A program made the translations under genes and the position numbers. From the NCBI RefSeq assembly GCF_011764445.1, contig NZ_BLPG01000001.1, forward strand, positions 868,001 to 932,000: DNA of 64,000 nt, in the 5' to 3' direction. Origin of the DNA: Phytohabitans rumicis (GTDB lineage: Bacteria > Actinomycetota > Actinomycetes > Mycobacteriales > Micromonosporaceae). Below the pieces are notes generated by a model. The model was not told the origin of the DNA and ran no database searches. It saw nothing but the letters and a program-made list of their open reading frames with translations. Positions 37,407 to 46,620 of this stretch are shown in pieces (positions within the stretch are counted from its first letter, which is position 1; every line of letters starts with the position of its first letter).

Positions 37407-38989
37407 GCGACCTCGACACCGGCGAGTTCCGCCTGCGGTCCTCGGTGCTACCGACGCTGCCCGCCGGGCGGTACCGGGCCGAGCTGGGTCACACGATCGA
37501 CGGCGTCGGCGCGGTCGAGCCGGTGACCCGCACCTTCGCCGTGGTGGCGCCGCAGTTCGCGCTCTCCGCGACCGAGGTGCAGAGCGTCTTCCCGCCGCCC
37601 AACTCCGAAGGGTCGTACGGGACCCGGCTCGCCCAGATCGCGCTGATGCGGCGCACCCTGCCGTGGGAGCGCGAGGTGACGCCGAACGACGCGCAGCGCC
37701 GGCCGTGGCTCGCCCTGGTCGTGCTCACCGACGCCGAGGCCGCGCTGCGCCCCGGGCGGCCGGTGACCGAGGCCGTGCCGTCGAGCCTGCACGCGGCCCT
37801 CGGGATCACCGAAACCTCCGGTACGTGCGACCATATCGAGACCTCCCCGGCGGTGGTGGCCCGCACGTTTCCACGCCCCGACGAGCTGGCCCTGCTGTGC
37901 CACGTCCGCGAGGTGGCGGTCGGCGACACCGAGCTGGCCGGCGCGGACGCCGACGGGCAGCTGGCGGTCGTGCTCTGCGCCCGCGTGCCGCGACCACTGC
38001 CTTCGGGCGAGAAGCTGGTGTACGGCGCGTACCTGATCTCCCTGGAGCACCGCCTCGACGTGCTGCCCACCGCCACCGGCACGCCCGTGCCGGGCCTCGG
38101 GCCGGTACAGGTCGACCCGGTCGGGCCCAAGACGCTGCGGTTTCCGGTCCTGGCGCGGTGGCGGTTCACCGCGGCCGGCCACGGCGACTTCGGGTCGATC
38201 ATGGGCGACCTGCACGTCGGCGGGCTGGGCACCGCGCCCGGCGGCTGCCCGGCCGTCGCCCCGAGCGGGCACGTGGCCATCGCCCACCGCGGCCGGCGAG
38301 GTGAGGAGGCCGCCGCCTGGTACCGGGGACCGCTGACCCCGCGGGAGGTGGTGCGGCGCCCCGCTGGCCACCCGCTGTTCGCCGCCGACCAGGCCCGCGC
38401 GATCGCCACCGACGGGCTTGAGGACCTCTCCTACGCGGCCGCGTTCGAGCTGGGCCGGCTGCTGGCCATGTCGGATCCCCGGTTCCTGGCCGAGCTGCTC
38501 ACCTGGCGGCGGGAGAGCATGGCCGCCGCGACCGTCGCCGCGACGCTGCCGCTCGTGCCCGGGGTCACCGACCTCGGGATCGACCCCGTGGCGGCCGGGC
38601 AGCAGCTCACCGTCGCGGTGCTGGACCGGATGGCCACCGACCTCGATGCCACCTTCGGCGAGCGGATCCCACGGGTCGACCTCCCGCCCGGCTTCGCCAG
38701 CCCGGACGACCTGTCCGACATCGCCCAGGGGTACGGGCTGGACCTGGCCACGGTCAAGCGGATCGTCCGCGACGCCCTTATCGACGTCGCCGGCCCGCAG
38801 CTGCCGCCCGCGCCGGCGCTCGAGTCGTCCTTCGCCACGCTCGCCGCCAACCCGGCCTTGCTCGGCCACCTCCGCGCCGAGCTGCGCCGCCACGTCCGGG
38901 CCCTCGCCGTCACCAGCGGCCTTGATCCAGACACCGACCGCTTCAACCCCGGGTTTGCCCCGGCGACCATCCCCGATCTGTACGGCTAA
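37403..38989 (+). CDS. Hypothetical protein of the giant-protein cassette (528 aa)
   Basis: Not recognised as a named family. ATG 37403 overlaps the giant gene's stop (ATGA). The N-terminal ~230 residues are beta-rich (FRLRSSVLPTLPAGRYRAEL; VVAPQFALSATEVQSVFPPP; RRPWLALVVLTDAEA), suggesting a jelly-roll or Ig-like domain. The C-terminal ~200 are helical (LEDLSYAAAFELGRLLAMSDPR). No signal peptide and no catalytic motif. Strict coupling to the giant gene implies physical or stoichiometric partnership. Confidence 0.78.
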   Translation: MSDLDTGEFRLRSSVLPTLPAGRYRAELGHTIDGVGAVEPVTRTFAVVAPQFALSATEVQSVFPPPNSEGSYGTRLAQIALMRRTLPWEREVTPNDAQRRPWLALVVLTDAEAALRPGRPVTEAVPSSLHAALGITETSGTCDHIETSPAVVARTFPRPDELALLCHVREVAVGDTELAGADADGQLAVVLCARVPRPLPSGEKLVYGAYLISLEHRLDVLPTATGTPVPGLGPVQVDPVGPKTLRFPVLARWRFTAAGHGDFGSIMGDLHVGGLGTAPGGCPAVAPSGHVAIAHRGRRGEEAAAWYRGPLTPREVVRRPAGHPLFAADQARAIATDGLEDLSYAAAFELGRLLAMSDPRFLAELLTWRRESMAAATVAATLPLVPGVTDLGIDPVAAGQQLTVAVLDRMATDLDATFGERIPRVDLPPGFASPDDLSDIAQGYGLDLATVKRIVRDALIDVAGPQLPPAPALESSFATLAANPALLGHLRAELRRHVRALAVTSGLDPDTDRFNPGFAPATIPDLYG

Positions 38990-38997
38990 GGACCGCC

Positions 38998-39825
38998 ATG
39001 ACCGCGCTCTACTCCTCGGCCGCCGCCGTCTCCACGCAGCTGCAGGCCGCCGCGGACACCAGCAGCGGGCCGCCACCGCCGCCCGCCGTGCTCGACTGGC
39101 TCGCCCGGCTGCGCCTGCTCGACGGAGTCCCGTTCGCCTACCTGGTCAGCGACGCCGGGCTGCTGCCGCTGGAGTCGATCCGGTTCGCGTTCCTGGACCG
39201 CAACTGGGTGGACGCGGCCGTGGACGGCGCGCTCGCCGCCGGTGCCGGCACCATCCGGGAACGCACCCACCTGCGTGCCCGCCACGGGACCATCCGCACC
39301 GCGGTCGACGCCGCCGAGCGCGAGGTCTGGGCCGCCCGGACCGGCCAGGCATGGGAGCCGGCGGCGGCCGAGGTCGTCACCGGCTTCCTGCTCCGCTCGC
39401 GGGCCGTCGCCGGCTGGCCGGGGCTACACGTGCGGGCGGCCCGCGCCGGCCAGCAGGTCCGCCCGCTGCGGATCGAGCGGCTGGCCCCGGCCGTGCTGCT
39501 GGTCCTGTTCGACGGTCTGCCCGACGAGGTGGTCATCGAGGAGCCGCGGCAAGGGCTGCAGCTCGGGTTCGAGGAGCCGTCGCCCGACCGGCGCGAGGTG
39601 CCCGGCCCGGCCGGCGCGGTCCCGGTCCCGTTCCGGCCCGGCGCACCGGGCGTGGTGGATGTCGCCGCGCTGGCCGCCGCGCTGGGCGCGACCTCGCCCG
39701 CCACGCTTGCGATCCAGCTGGTCCAGCTGCCGTACCGGCAGGTCTTCACCGGGGTTCCCAACCAGCCGTCATTCGTCCCGTCGATCTCCCTCGACGACCT
39801 CGACAACGCCTGGGGTGCCGCATGA
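38998..39825 (+). CDS. Hypothetical protein of the giant-protein cassette (275 aa)
   Basis: Not recognised. It opens with LYSSAAAVSTQLQAAAD, then LDWLARLRLLDGVPFAYLV, LLPLESIRFAFLDRNWVDA and VDGALAAGAG, a pattern that looks conserved rather than random because of its clustered aromatic and acidic residues. The C-terminal part is beta-rich. The start is 8 nt after the previous stop, and its stop overlaps the next start (ATGA). No export signal. Confidence 0.75.
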   Translation: MTALYSSAAAVSTQLQAAADTSSGPPPPPAVLDWLARLRLLDGVPFAYLVSDAGLLPLESIRFAFLDRNWVDAAVDGALAAGAGTIRERTHLRARHGTIRTAVDAAEREVWAARTGQAWEPAAAEVVTGFLLRSRAVAGWPGLHVRAARAGQQVRPLRIERLAPAVLLVLFDGLPDEVVIEEPRQGLQLGFEEPSPDRREVPGPAGAVPVPFRPGAPGVVDVAALAAALGATSPATLAIQLVQLPYRQVFTGVPNQPSFVPSISLDDLDNAWGAA

Positions 39826-42800
39826 CCCAGCCATACGTCCACCACCCGCGCTTCGCGGTCACCGCCCGCAGCGGGCTCAGCCGAGGTGCGGCGCTGACGT
39901 TCCAGGACGGGGTCGAGCTCGGGCCCGCCCTGCTCGTGCCGGTCGACGTGCAGGCACAGGTCGTACGCCCCGGCGACACCGTCGAGCACGCCGACATCCG
40001 GGTCCGCCTGTTCGACCAGGCGCCGGGCGGCGGCCGGCCGCGCATGCCCGACCCGTTCACCTCCCACCCGGCCGGCCGGCAGCAAGGGGTACGGCTGCAC
40101 TGGGCGCTGCCCGACGGGCTCACCCGGGCGCGTACCACCGGCCCGGACGGGCAGCCACACTGGCGGCCGCTGCCCGACCGGTGGATGGTGCTGCGGCTGC
40201 TGCCCGGCGTGGGCACGGACGACCGGCGACCGGTCGCCGGCTGGGTGATCGAGTCCGAGCGCCGGCGCGCCACCGTCCTGGACACCTGGCAGCCCGGGCC
40301 ACCCGACCTCACCGCACCGCCCCCGGCGACGCCGCAGCTCGACCCGGCCGACCTGCACGCCATGCTCGGCGGCGACCCGGCGTGGGCCGCCGTGTTCGAC
40401 AACGTCGAGGACCGCTTCGCCTTCTACGACGAGTGGAAGGACGAGCCGAGCCCACCCGCCGGCTACGTCGCCTACCTGGTCGTTGGCTGGTACTCCACGC
40501 CCGCACTGGACCCGCTGGCCGGCCTCGACACCGCCGACGGCTTCCACGCCCGGCTGGCCGAGCTGGGCTGGAGCGTCGACAGCGACCGGCTGGCCGCCCT
40601 GCACCGCGCCGCCGAGGCCACCGCCGCCAAAGCCCGTGCCGTCGGCCTGGACGCCCGCACTCCCACGGTCGCCCCGGTCACCGACTTCAGCGGGCTCGTC
40701 CCCGCCGCGACGCCCGAACCCCGGCCCTGGTGGCCGCGACGGTCCGTCTTCCACGGCGTCATCTACGGGGTACGCGCCGACGCCCCGCTGCCGGACCGCC
40801 GGCCGGCCCCCGGGCAGGTCCGGGTCGGGCTGGGCCCGACCGCCGAGCAGTCCCTCGCCGCGCTGACGGCCGGGGTCCTCGGCGATCCGGACGTGGAGCT
40901 GCTGCAGGCCGCGTTCCAGCACGCGCTGGCCGACACGCTCGGCGAGCCGGACGGGCTGGCCCAGGTCGAGGCGGAGCTGCACAGTGCCGGCTTCGACGCC
41001 AAGCCCGGCGAGGACCGCGTCGAGCGGGTCCTGTCCGGCGACCCGTTCAGCGCGGTCCGGCCGCCGCCCGCTACACCGGCGACCACGGCCCTCCTGGCCA
41101 GTCACCCGGACCGGACCGTCCGCTTCGCGTTCACCGCCGACGGAAGCCGGGTGGCCGACCTGCACACGGCCGAACACACGCCGGGCCGGGCCGTCACCTC
41201 GCCCGAGCCACGGGCGGCGCGGGAGGTCCGGCGACCAGGCCCCCGCTGGTTCGCCCCCCGGGACCCCAGCTTCGTCATCCGCGGCCTGCGGCGCAGCCTC
41301 CGGCACGGGTACGACGGTCGGTTCGAGGCCGGCGAGACGCTCCCGTGCCGACTCACCGGCGATCCGGGCACCCGGCTGCTCGGCTTCCTCGACGGTCGGG
41401 TCCTGCTCCAACGCGGGATCGGACACGGGGCGGTGCCGGACGAGGCGGAGGCGCTGCTCGTCGAGGCCGCCATCGAAGATCCGTTCGAGTTGTACGAGGG
41501 CCTGCTCGAGCAGTACGCGAGCCTCTTCGGGCACTCGCAGGGCGCGCTGCTGACGGCCTTGCGGGCCGAGTCGCGGGTGTTTCGCCAGTGGCTCGCCGGC
41601 ACCGACGACGCCACCCCGCTCCTGGGGATCTCGCTGCGCGACGGCACCGGCTCCGCACCCGCCGGCATCACCATCTGGCAGCAGGCATGGGTCCCGCTGT
41701 ACCTGGAGTGGGAGCTCGCCGTCGACCCGAACGCGCCGGACGACGCCTGGCCGCTGGGCGAGCTCGACCACGAGCCGCCCGCCGGCCTCCTCCCGGACCC
41801 GGCCCGGACCGTCCTGTTCAGCGGGCGGTCGCTGCTCAACTCGGCCAGCGCCCGCGGGCTCGCCGACCGGGTCCGGGCGTTCCTGTCCACAGAGGACGAG
41901 CTCGACCTGGCCGGCAAGGGCCGCATCGCTGACGACGTGGCGGCGAAGCTGCGCGGCCTCTCCGTGGAGGCGGGCCAGGCCGACCTGCTCACCGCCGGGC
42001 TGGACGGGCTGCGCGAGCGGCTGCTGGGCTACAGCACCGACATCGCGTACGGCGGCGAGCCGCGCCAGCCGTCCGCGCCGCCCCGACCGACGCGGGCCGG
42101 GCTCGGCCGGATCACGCGGCTGCGGGTGGTCGACGCGTTCGGCCGTACCCTCACGCTGGTCGACAACGCCGCGCCCGCGCCGTACCTCGCCCGCGCCATC
42201 CGCGCGGACCGGCCGGACCAGGCCGGGATGGCGGTGCTCCGGCCGCGGATCAACCAGCCGGCCCGGCTGCTGCTGCGCCTGACCGACCCGATCGATGACA
42301 CCAGGGAGGCCAGCGTCGACCAGACGCCGGCACCCGGCGGCGGCTCGATCAGCCCGGTCGCCGGCTGGCTGCTGCCCGACCCCGCGGACGGTGCCGTGGA
42401 GCTCTTCGACCCGGACGGCGCCCCGCTCGGGCAGCTCGCACACGACAGCCTCTCCGGCGCCGTGGTCTGGCAGGAGGCACCGGGCGGTGGCGGGCCGGTC
42501 GGCAGCACACCGGAGGCCAGGCTGGCGGCCGACCCACGGCTGCGCCACCTCCTCGCCTTCACCCACGGCCTGCTATACCGCGACGTCGCCGAGCGGGCCA
42601 GCCTCCACAGGGGACACACCCGCTCCGACACCCCGCTGGAAGCGTTGCTGCGGGTCATCGAGACGACCGCCGCCACCATCGGGCTCGGCGGGCAGACCGG
42701 CACCGAGCACGTCACCCAGCTCGTCGGCCGCCCGGTCGCGATCGTACGCGCGACCCTGCGCCTGGAGGTCGAGCCCGAACCGCCCATCGCCGGGCTGTCC

Positions 42801-43436
42801 GAGGCCGACCAGAACGCCCGGGACCTGGCCTGGGCGGGGCTCCGGGCGCGGTCGTTCCCGGTCCGCCTCGGCGCGCTCACCCGGCTCGACGACGGGCTGC
42901 TCGGCTACTTCACCGACGACCGCTACGACCGGCTGTACCCGGTGCACGACAGCGTCGCGGCGCTAGCCGTCGACATTGGACGCCACCGCGGCGACCTGCG
43001 TGCGCTGGGCGCCGCGCCCGTAGGGCCGCGCCCGATCACCTCCGGCTACCTGGCCGCCGACCCGGCGGTCTGGCTGCGTCCGGGCCAGACGGTCACGCTG
43101 ACGCTGATACAGGACCCGGCCGCCAAGGTCCACGCCACCTCCGGGCTGCTGCCGCGCAAGGCCGTGAGCCTCGTCCGCGACTGGACCGAGGCGCCGCTGG
43201 CCCGGTTGGTGCCGTCGCTGCGGATCGGGCCGGTCCTGGTCGACCCGGCCGGCATCCGCATGCCGCTGGCCTCCGCGCTCGGCGCCGGCCAGGAGTGGAG
43301 CCGCCGGGACGGGCCGGTCACCTGGCGGCAGGACCCCATCACCGCGGCGACCCAGCAGGCCATGCTTCCCGAGACCGCGGCCATCGCCCAGGAGGGCTGG
43401 GTCAGGGTGTCGGCAGACGACCAGGCGAACGGCTGA
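39822..43436 (+). CDS. Large hypothetical protein of the giant-protein cassette (1,204 aa)
   Basis: Not recognised. ATG 39822 overlaps the preceding stop. It is rich in beta segments, Pro and Trp: ALTFQDGVELGPALLVPVDV and GVRLHWALPDGLTRARTT near the N-terminus, RWFAPRDPSFVIRGLRRSL in the middle, and YFTDDRYDRLYPVHDSVAAL late. No signal peptide, TM segment or catalytic signature could be assigned. Length and coupling suggest a structural component that works with the 3,365-aa protein. Confidence 0.8.
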   Translation: MTQPYVHHPRFAVTARSGLSRGAALTFQDGVELGPALLVPVDVQAQVVRPGDTVEHADIRVRLFDQAPGGGRPRMPDPFTSHPAGRQQGVRLHWALPDGLTRARTTGPDGQPHWRPLPDRWMVLRLLPGVGTDDRRPVAGWVIESERRRATVLDTWQPGPPDLTAPPPATPQLDPADLHAMLGGDPAWAAVFDNVEDRFAFYDEWKDEPSPPAGYVAYLVVGWYSTPALDPLAGLDTADGFHARLAELGWSVDSDRLAALHRAAEATAAKARAVGLDARTPTVAPVTDFSGLVPAATPEPRPWWPRRSVFHGVIYGVRADAPLPDRRPAPGQVRVGLGPTAEQSLAALTAGVLGDPDVELLQAAFQHALADTLGEPDGLAQVEAELHSAGFDAKPGEDRVERVLSGDPFSAVRPPPATPATTALLASHPDRTVRFAFTADGSRVADLHTAEHTPGRAVTSPEPRAAREVRRPGPRWFAPRDPSFVIRGLRRSLRHGYDGRFEAGETLPCRLTGDPGTRLLGFLDGRVLLQRGIGHGAVPDEAEALLVEAAIEDPFELYEGLLEQYASLFGHSQGALLTALRAESRVFRQWLAGTDDATPLLGISLRDGTGSAPAGITIWQQAWVPLYLEWELAVDPNAPDDAWPLGELDHEPPAGLLPDPARTVLFSGRSLLNSASARGLADRVRAFLSTEDELDLAGKGRIADDVAAKLRGLSVEAGQADLLTAGLDGLRERLLGYSTDIAYGGEPRQPSAPPRPTRAGLGRITRLRVVDAFGRTLTLVDNAAPAPYLARAIRADRPDQAGMAVLRPRINQPARLLLRLTDPIDDTREASVDQTPAPGGGSISPVAGWLLPDPADGAVELFDPDGAPLGQLAHDSLSGAVVWQEAPGGGGPVGSTPEARLAADPRLRHLLAFTHGLLYRDVAERASLHRGHTRSDTPLEALLRVIETTAATIGLGGQTGTEHVTQLVGRPVAIVRATLRLEVEPEPPIAGLSEADQNARDLAWAGLRARSFPVRLGALTRLDDGLLGYFTDDRYDRLYPVHDSVAALAVDIGRHRGDLRALGAAPVGPRPITSGYLAADPAVWLRPGQTVTLTLIQDPAAKVHATSGLLPRKAVSLVRDWTEAPLARLVPSLRIGPVLVDPAGIRMPLASALGAGQEWSRRDGPVTWRQDPITAATQQAMLPETAAIAQEGWVRVSADDQANG

Positions 43437-43445
43437 GGAGCCACC

Positions 43446-46001
43446 ATGCTGGCCGACGCCCTCCACCGGATCGCCGCCCTCGCCATGGGCTTCACACCAC
43501 CGCACCACATGCCGCTGCGAGGGTTCTCCGCGGCGGAACCCTCGGTCGACGCGGTAAACGATGCCAAACGTTTCGACCCGGCCACGTTCAGCCCGGCTGC
43601 CGTGCACTGGGCGGCCACCGACACCGACGGCGCCGCGTACGACTCGATCGCCGCCATGCGCCTGGGGCTGCGCTGGACGGCCCGCCCGGACAAGACCGCC
43701 ACCGTTCTCCCGCCCACGTTCGGGATCATGGTGTGCCAGCCCAGCGGCACCCAGCAGCGGCTCGTCACGTACCTCAGCGACGGCGACCTCGGCCGGCTGC
43801 GCGCCCGGCCGGCGCCGGACGGCGAGGACTTCCCCGTCCTCAACGCGCGTTTCGTGTACGCGATGAGCGAGCCCTTCGCCGCACGGTTCGCGAACGCGAT
43901 GCGCGCCCACCACGAAGCCGGGCACCTCCGGCCGCTGGTGGTCGAGGGCCTGGACGGGCCGCGCGGCGAGGAGACGTACGGTCCGGACGTACCTCCCGAC
44001 TTCGACACCATCGAGGCGATCGACAGTTGGCTGGCCGGCCAGGGTCCGGTGCTGTGGCGCTTCGCCGACAGCGTCCGGGCGGACGAGGCCGGGCTCGGCG
44101 ACCTGGCGGACGGCCAAACGTTGGAACTCTACGCCGAGGTGATGGGACAGGAGCCGGGCGAGACCGACCGCTCCTGGTACCGGGTAAACGCCGGGTTCGT
44201 CCTCGATCGTATCCGCGACCCGGGCGACGGCCTCGATGCCGTGTACGACGTGCTCACCGACGGCTTCCGCGGCGGCGGGGTCGCCAGCGGCCTGGCCGGT
44301 ACGGTGACCACGCCGGCCCGAGCCGACCTGCGGGCCGTCTGGGGAGGTTCGCGCAGGAGCCTCGTCCTGCAGCCGTACGGCGTGGTGCCGACGGCCCTGT
44401 TCAGCTTCGTCACCTGCGAGCGGATCCACGTTTTCGGTCCGGCCCTCGTCGATGCGCAGGCCGGCCCGAGGCCGATGCACGTGGAACGCCGGCAGCCGAC
44501 TATTGCCCGGCTGGCGCTCACCCAGCTGTGGCAGCGGCACGGAATGGACAAGGAGTCGCTGGTGCCCGGATCCGGCACCGCGGGCGAGTTTCTGGCGACA
44601 GACTATCCGGACCAGGTCACCACAACCCGCGCCAAGCCGCCCGAGCGCCCGTCCGCGTTCTACGACGACCTCGCGCGCGAGGTGACCTATGGCCCCGTGG
44701 GCCGCAGCGGCGAGAATGTCGCCGGATCCGGGATCGAGCGGACCCTGGTGCCGCACGAGTTGCCGCTCACCCGCCCGTCCCATCCACGATGGGGAGTCCA
44801 GGCGCGGCGCCGGCTCTTACTGCGCCGGCTGTACCCCCTGCGCTACCACATCCGGCTCGGCCCGGACGCGGGCATCTCCCACGAGTTCGCCGTCGCACAG
44901 GACGAACGGGACTGCATACGCCAGGAGTACGCCTTCCACCTCCGGTTCACCGACTACTTCCAGACCTACTCGTGGAAATGGCAGGGTAACCGGCTGGCCG
45001 CCATCGTCCTGCCGACCCGGCGCGCTGGCGAGCTGCACGAGGTCGAGTACGACGCGCATCAGCGGCCGGTACGCCCCGCCCTCGTGAGCAGTGGTGGCCT
45101 GATCAACGTCCCGCGCCGTGCCGCCATCCGGCCGGGGCAAGGAAACGGCGCGTATCGGCAAACCCTGATCATGGCGGAGGCACCGGAGCGCCTCGGCCAA
45201 GCTCGAACGGCCGCCGGCGCATACGCCGCCGAGATGGTCAGCGTCCTGCGGGCGCTGGAGGAAGGCACAGCCATCCCCCCGCTCACCCTGCCCCCGTACG
45301 CGGTCGAGCTGGTCACGAAGGTCAGCAACCTGCTGACTGGCCCGACCCTGCCGCTGTCCAGCGCGGACGGCTTCCTCCAGGCGAAGCTTCTCGCCGCGGG
45401 ACCGGTCAGCCGGCTTGCCACGACCGACCCGGACGGCAATCTCGTGCCGCGACCGTACCGCCTGCAGATCTCGTCGGGCTGGCGCCCACCGGAGCACAAC
45501 GAGACCGTTAGCGGCACACCGCTGAGCAACCACCAGATCGGTGAGGCGATGGACGTCCAGCCAGAAGGTGCCGGCGCGGCCACCACCCGCAGCCCGTTGG
45601 CTCTGTTCGCCCTGCACCTCGCGGCACAGGACTTCTTCGCGGCAGGTTCGCTGCGGGAATGCCTCCTGGAAAACAACGCGGAGGAGTACATCGTCGGACA
45701 GTTCGAGGCCGCCAAGAGCGACCGGACGGTTTTCGTGGACGAGCTTCCCGATGGCCGCCGCGTCTACGTCCTACGGGCCGCGAACCTGACCGATGAGCCC
45801 TTCAACGACGTCCCCAGCCACGACGGCGAACCGATCACCGACCGGACCAGACTGGATGTCAGGCTCGCCGAGGAATATCGGACCGACTTTTACCAGACCA
45901 ACGGCCCCCAGTCACTGCCGTGGCCCCGCCCGACCTACCTCGACCTCTACCTGTACGCGCTCTGTGGAGCCTCCCACGTCCACCACACGTGGAACCCTTG
46001 A
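43446..46001 (+). CDS. 851-aa protein with C-terminal peptidase-M15-like domain
   Basis: Last gene of the cassette; GAGGAG upstream of ATG 43446. The first ~640 residues are unrecognised, with aromatic-rich stretches (RQEYAFHLRFTDYFQTYSWK). From about residue 675 it matches the Zn D,D-/L,D-carboxypeptidase M15 pattern: SSGWRPPEHNETV, then NHQIGEAMDVQ (His and Asp ligands) and, at the very end, SHVHHTWNP supplying the last His. M15 enzymes cut peptide crosslinks in peptidoglycan. No signal peptide is seen, so delivery to the wall would need another route. One rare TTA codon at 44817-44819. Confidence 0.8.
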   Translation: MLADALHRIAALAMGFTPPHHMPLRGFSAAEPSVDAVNDAKRFDPATFSPAAVHWAATDTDGAAYDSIAAMRLGLRWTARPDKTATVLPPTFGIMVCQPSGTQQRLVTYLSDGDLGRLRARPAPDGEDFPVLNARFVYAMSEPFAARFANAMRAHHEAGHLRPLVVEGLDGPRGEETYGPDVPPDFDTIEAIDSWLAGQGPVLWRFADSVRADEAGLGDLADGQTLELYAEVMGQEPGETDRSWYRVNAGFVLDRIRDPGDGLDAVYDVLTDGFRGGGVASGLAGTVTTPARADLRAVWGGSRRSLVLQPYGVVPTALFSFVTCERIHVFGPALVDAQAGPRPMHVERRQPTIARLALTQLWQRHGMDKESLVPGSGTAGEFLATDYPDQVTTTRAKPPERPSAFYDDLAREVTYGPVGRSGENVAGSGIERTLVPHELPLTRPSHPRWGVQARRRLLLRRLYPLRYHIRLGPDAGISHEFAVAQDERDCIRQEYAFHLRFTDYFQTYSWKWQGNRLAAIVLPTRRAGELHEVEYDAHQRPVRPALVSSGGLINVPRRAAIRPGQGNGAYRQTLIMAEAPERLGQARTAAGAYAAEMVSVLRALEEGTAIPPLTLPPYAVELVTKVSNLLTGPTLPLSSADGFLQAKLLAAGPVSRLATTDPDGNLVPRPYRLQISSGWRPPEHNETVSGTPLSNHQIGEAMDVQPEGAGAATTRSPLALFALHLAAQDFFAAGSLRECLLENNAEEYIVGQFEAAKSDRTVFVDELPDGRRVYVLRAANLTDEPFNDVPSHDGEPITDRTRLDVRLAEEYRTDFYQTNGPQSLPWPRPTYLDLYLYALCGASHVHHTWNP

Positions 46002-46014
46002 CGGCGAGCCGAAT

Positions 46015-46038
46015 ATACTGAGTATCATACCCGGTATG
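46015..46038 (+). promoter_or_regulatory. Tandem palindromes at the padR start (probable operator)
   Basis: ATACTGAGTAT (46015-46025) is a perfect palindrome about a central G. CATACCCGGTATG (46026-46038) is a perfect palindrome about a central C, and it includes the ATG at 46036. There is no Shine-Dalgarno sequence. TTGACG at 45998-46003 and TATCAT at 46023-46028 could make a leaderless promoter, with a somewhat long spacer. Autoregulation by PadR is likely. Confidence 0.55.
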
Positions 46039-46620
46039 AGCATCCGGCACGCCCTGTTGGCTCTACTCAGCGAGGGCCCGAAATACGGCCTCCAGTTGAG
46101 GCAGGAGTTCGAGTCCAGAACCGGGGAGGTGTGGCCGCTCAACGTCGGGCAGGTCTACACCACCCTGCAACGCCTGGAGCGCGACGGCCTCGTCGAGTCG
46201 GAGGGCCCCGGCGGCGCGGGGCCCCAGAACGCATTCACCATCACGCCGGCCGGCTCCGACGAGCTGAGCGAGTGGCTGCGCACGCCACCGGACGTGATTC
46301 CACCACCGCGCGACGGGCTCGTCATCAAGGTGCTCGTGGCGATGCGCGTACCAGGTGTGGACCTGCCCGCGCTGCTCCAGGTGCACCGACGGCATCTTGT
46401 GCAGGCGATGCAGGAGTACACCCGCCTGAAGAGCGAGCTCGCCGAGGGCGAGGTGGAGCTGTCGCTCGTCGTGGATTCGGAGCTGTTCCGGATAGAAGCC
46501 ATCGTCCGGTGGCTCGACACAGCGGACGCCCGGCTCAAGCGCCTACCGGCTCGCACCGCGAGCGAGGACCCGACGTCCGCGCCGCGCGTCGGCCGCAAGA
46601 TCGCAGGGCTACGGCGATGA
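46036..46620 (+). CDS. PadR-family transcriptional regulator
   Basis: 194 aa. N-terminal winged helix of the PadR type: IRHALLALLSEGPKYGLQLRQEFE, then PLNVGQVYTTLQRLERDGLVESE and ITPAGSDELSEWL. The C-terminal helical dimerisation domain is complete. It typically represses an adjacent efflux/ABC system. The stop overlaps the ATPase start (ATGA), so regulator and transporter are one transcript, and the palindromes at its start suggest self-control. Confidence 0.9.
   Translation: MSIRHALLALLSEGPKYGLQLRQEFESRTGEVWPLNVGQVYTTLQRLERDGLVESEGPGGAGPQNAFTITPAGSDELSEWLRTPPDVIPPPRDGLVIKVLVAMRVPGVDLPALLQVHRRHLVQAMQEYTRLKSELAEGEVELSLVVDSELFRIEAIVRWLDTADARLKRLPARTASEDPTSAPRVGRKIAGLRR

Noticed and set aside
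39138-42566. 1,142-codon minus-strand frame opposite the 1,204-aa gene
   Set aside because: Antisense of a gene with ATGA coupling on its own strand; the product is Gly/Arg/Val-rich without structure.
26776-46001. Giant-protein cassette as a prophage or classical contractile injection system
   Set aside because: No recognisable sheath, tube, baseplate-J, spike, terminase or AAA+ ATPase gene within the window.
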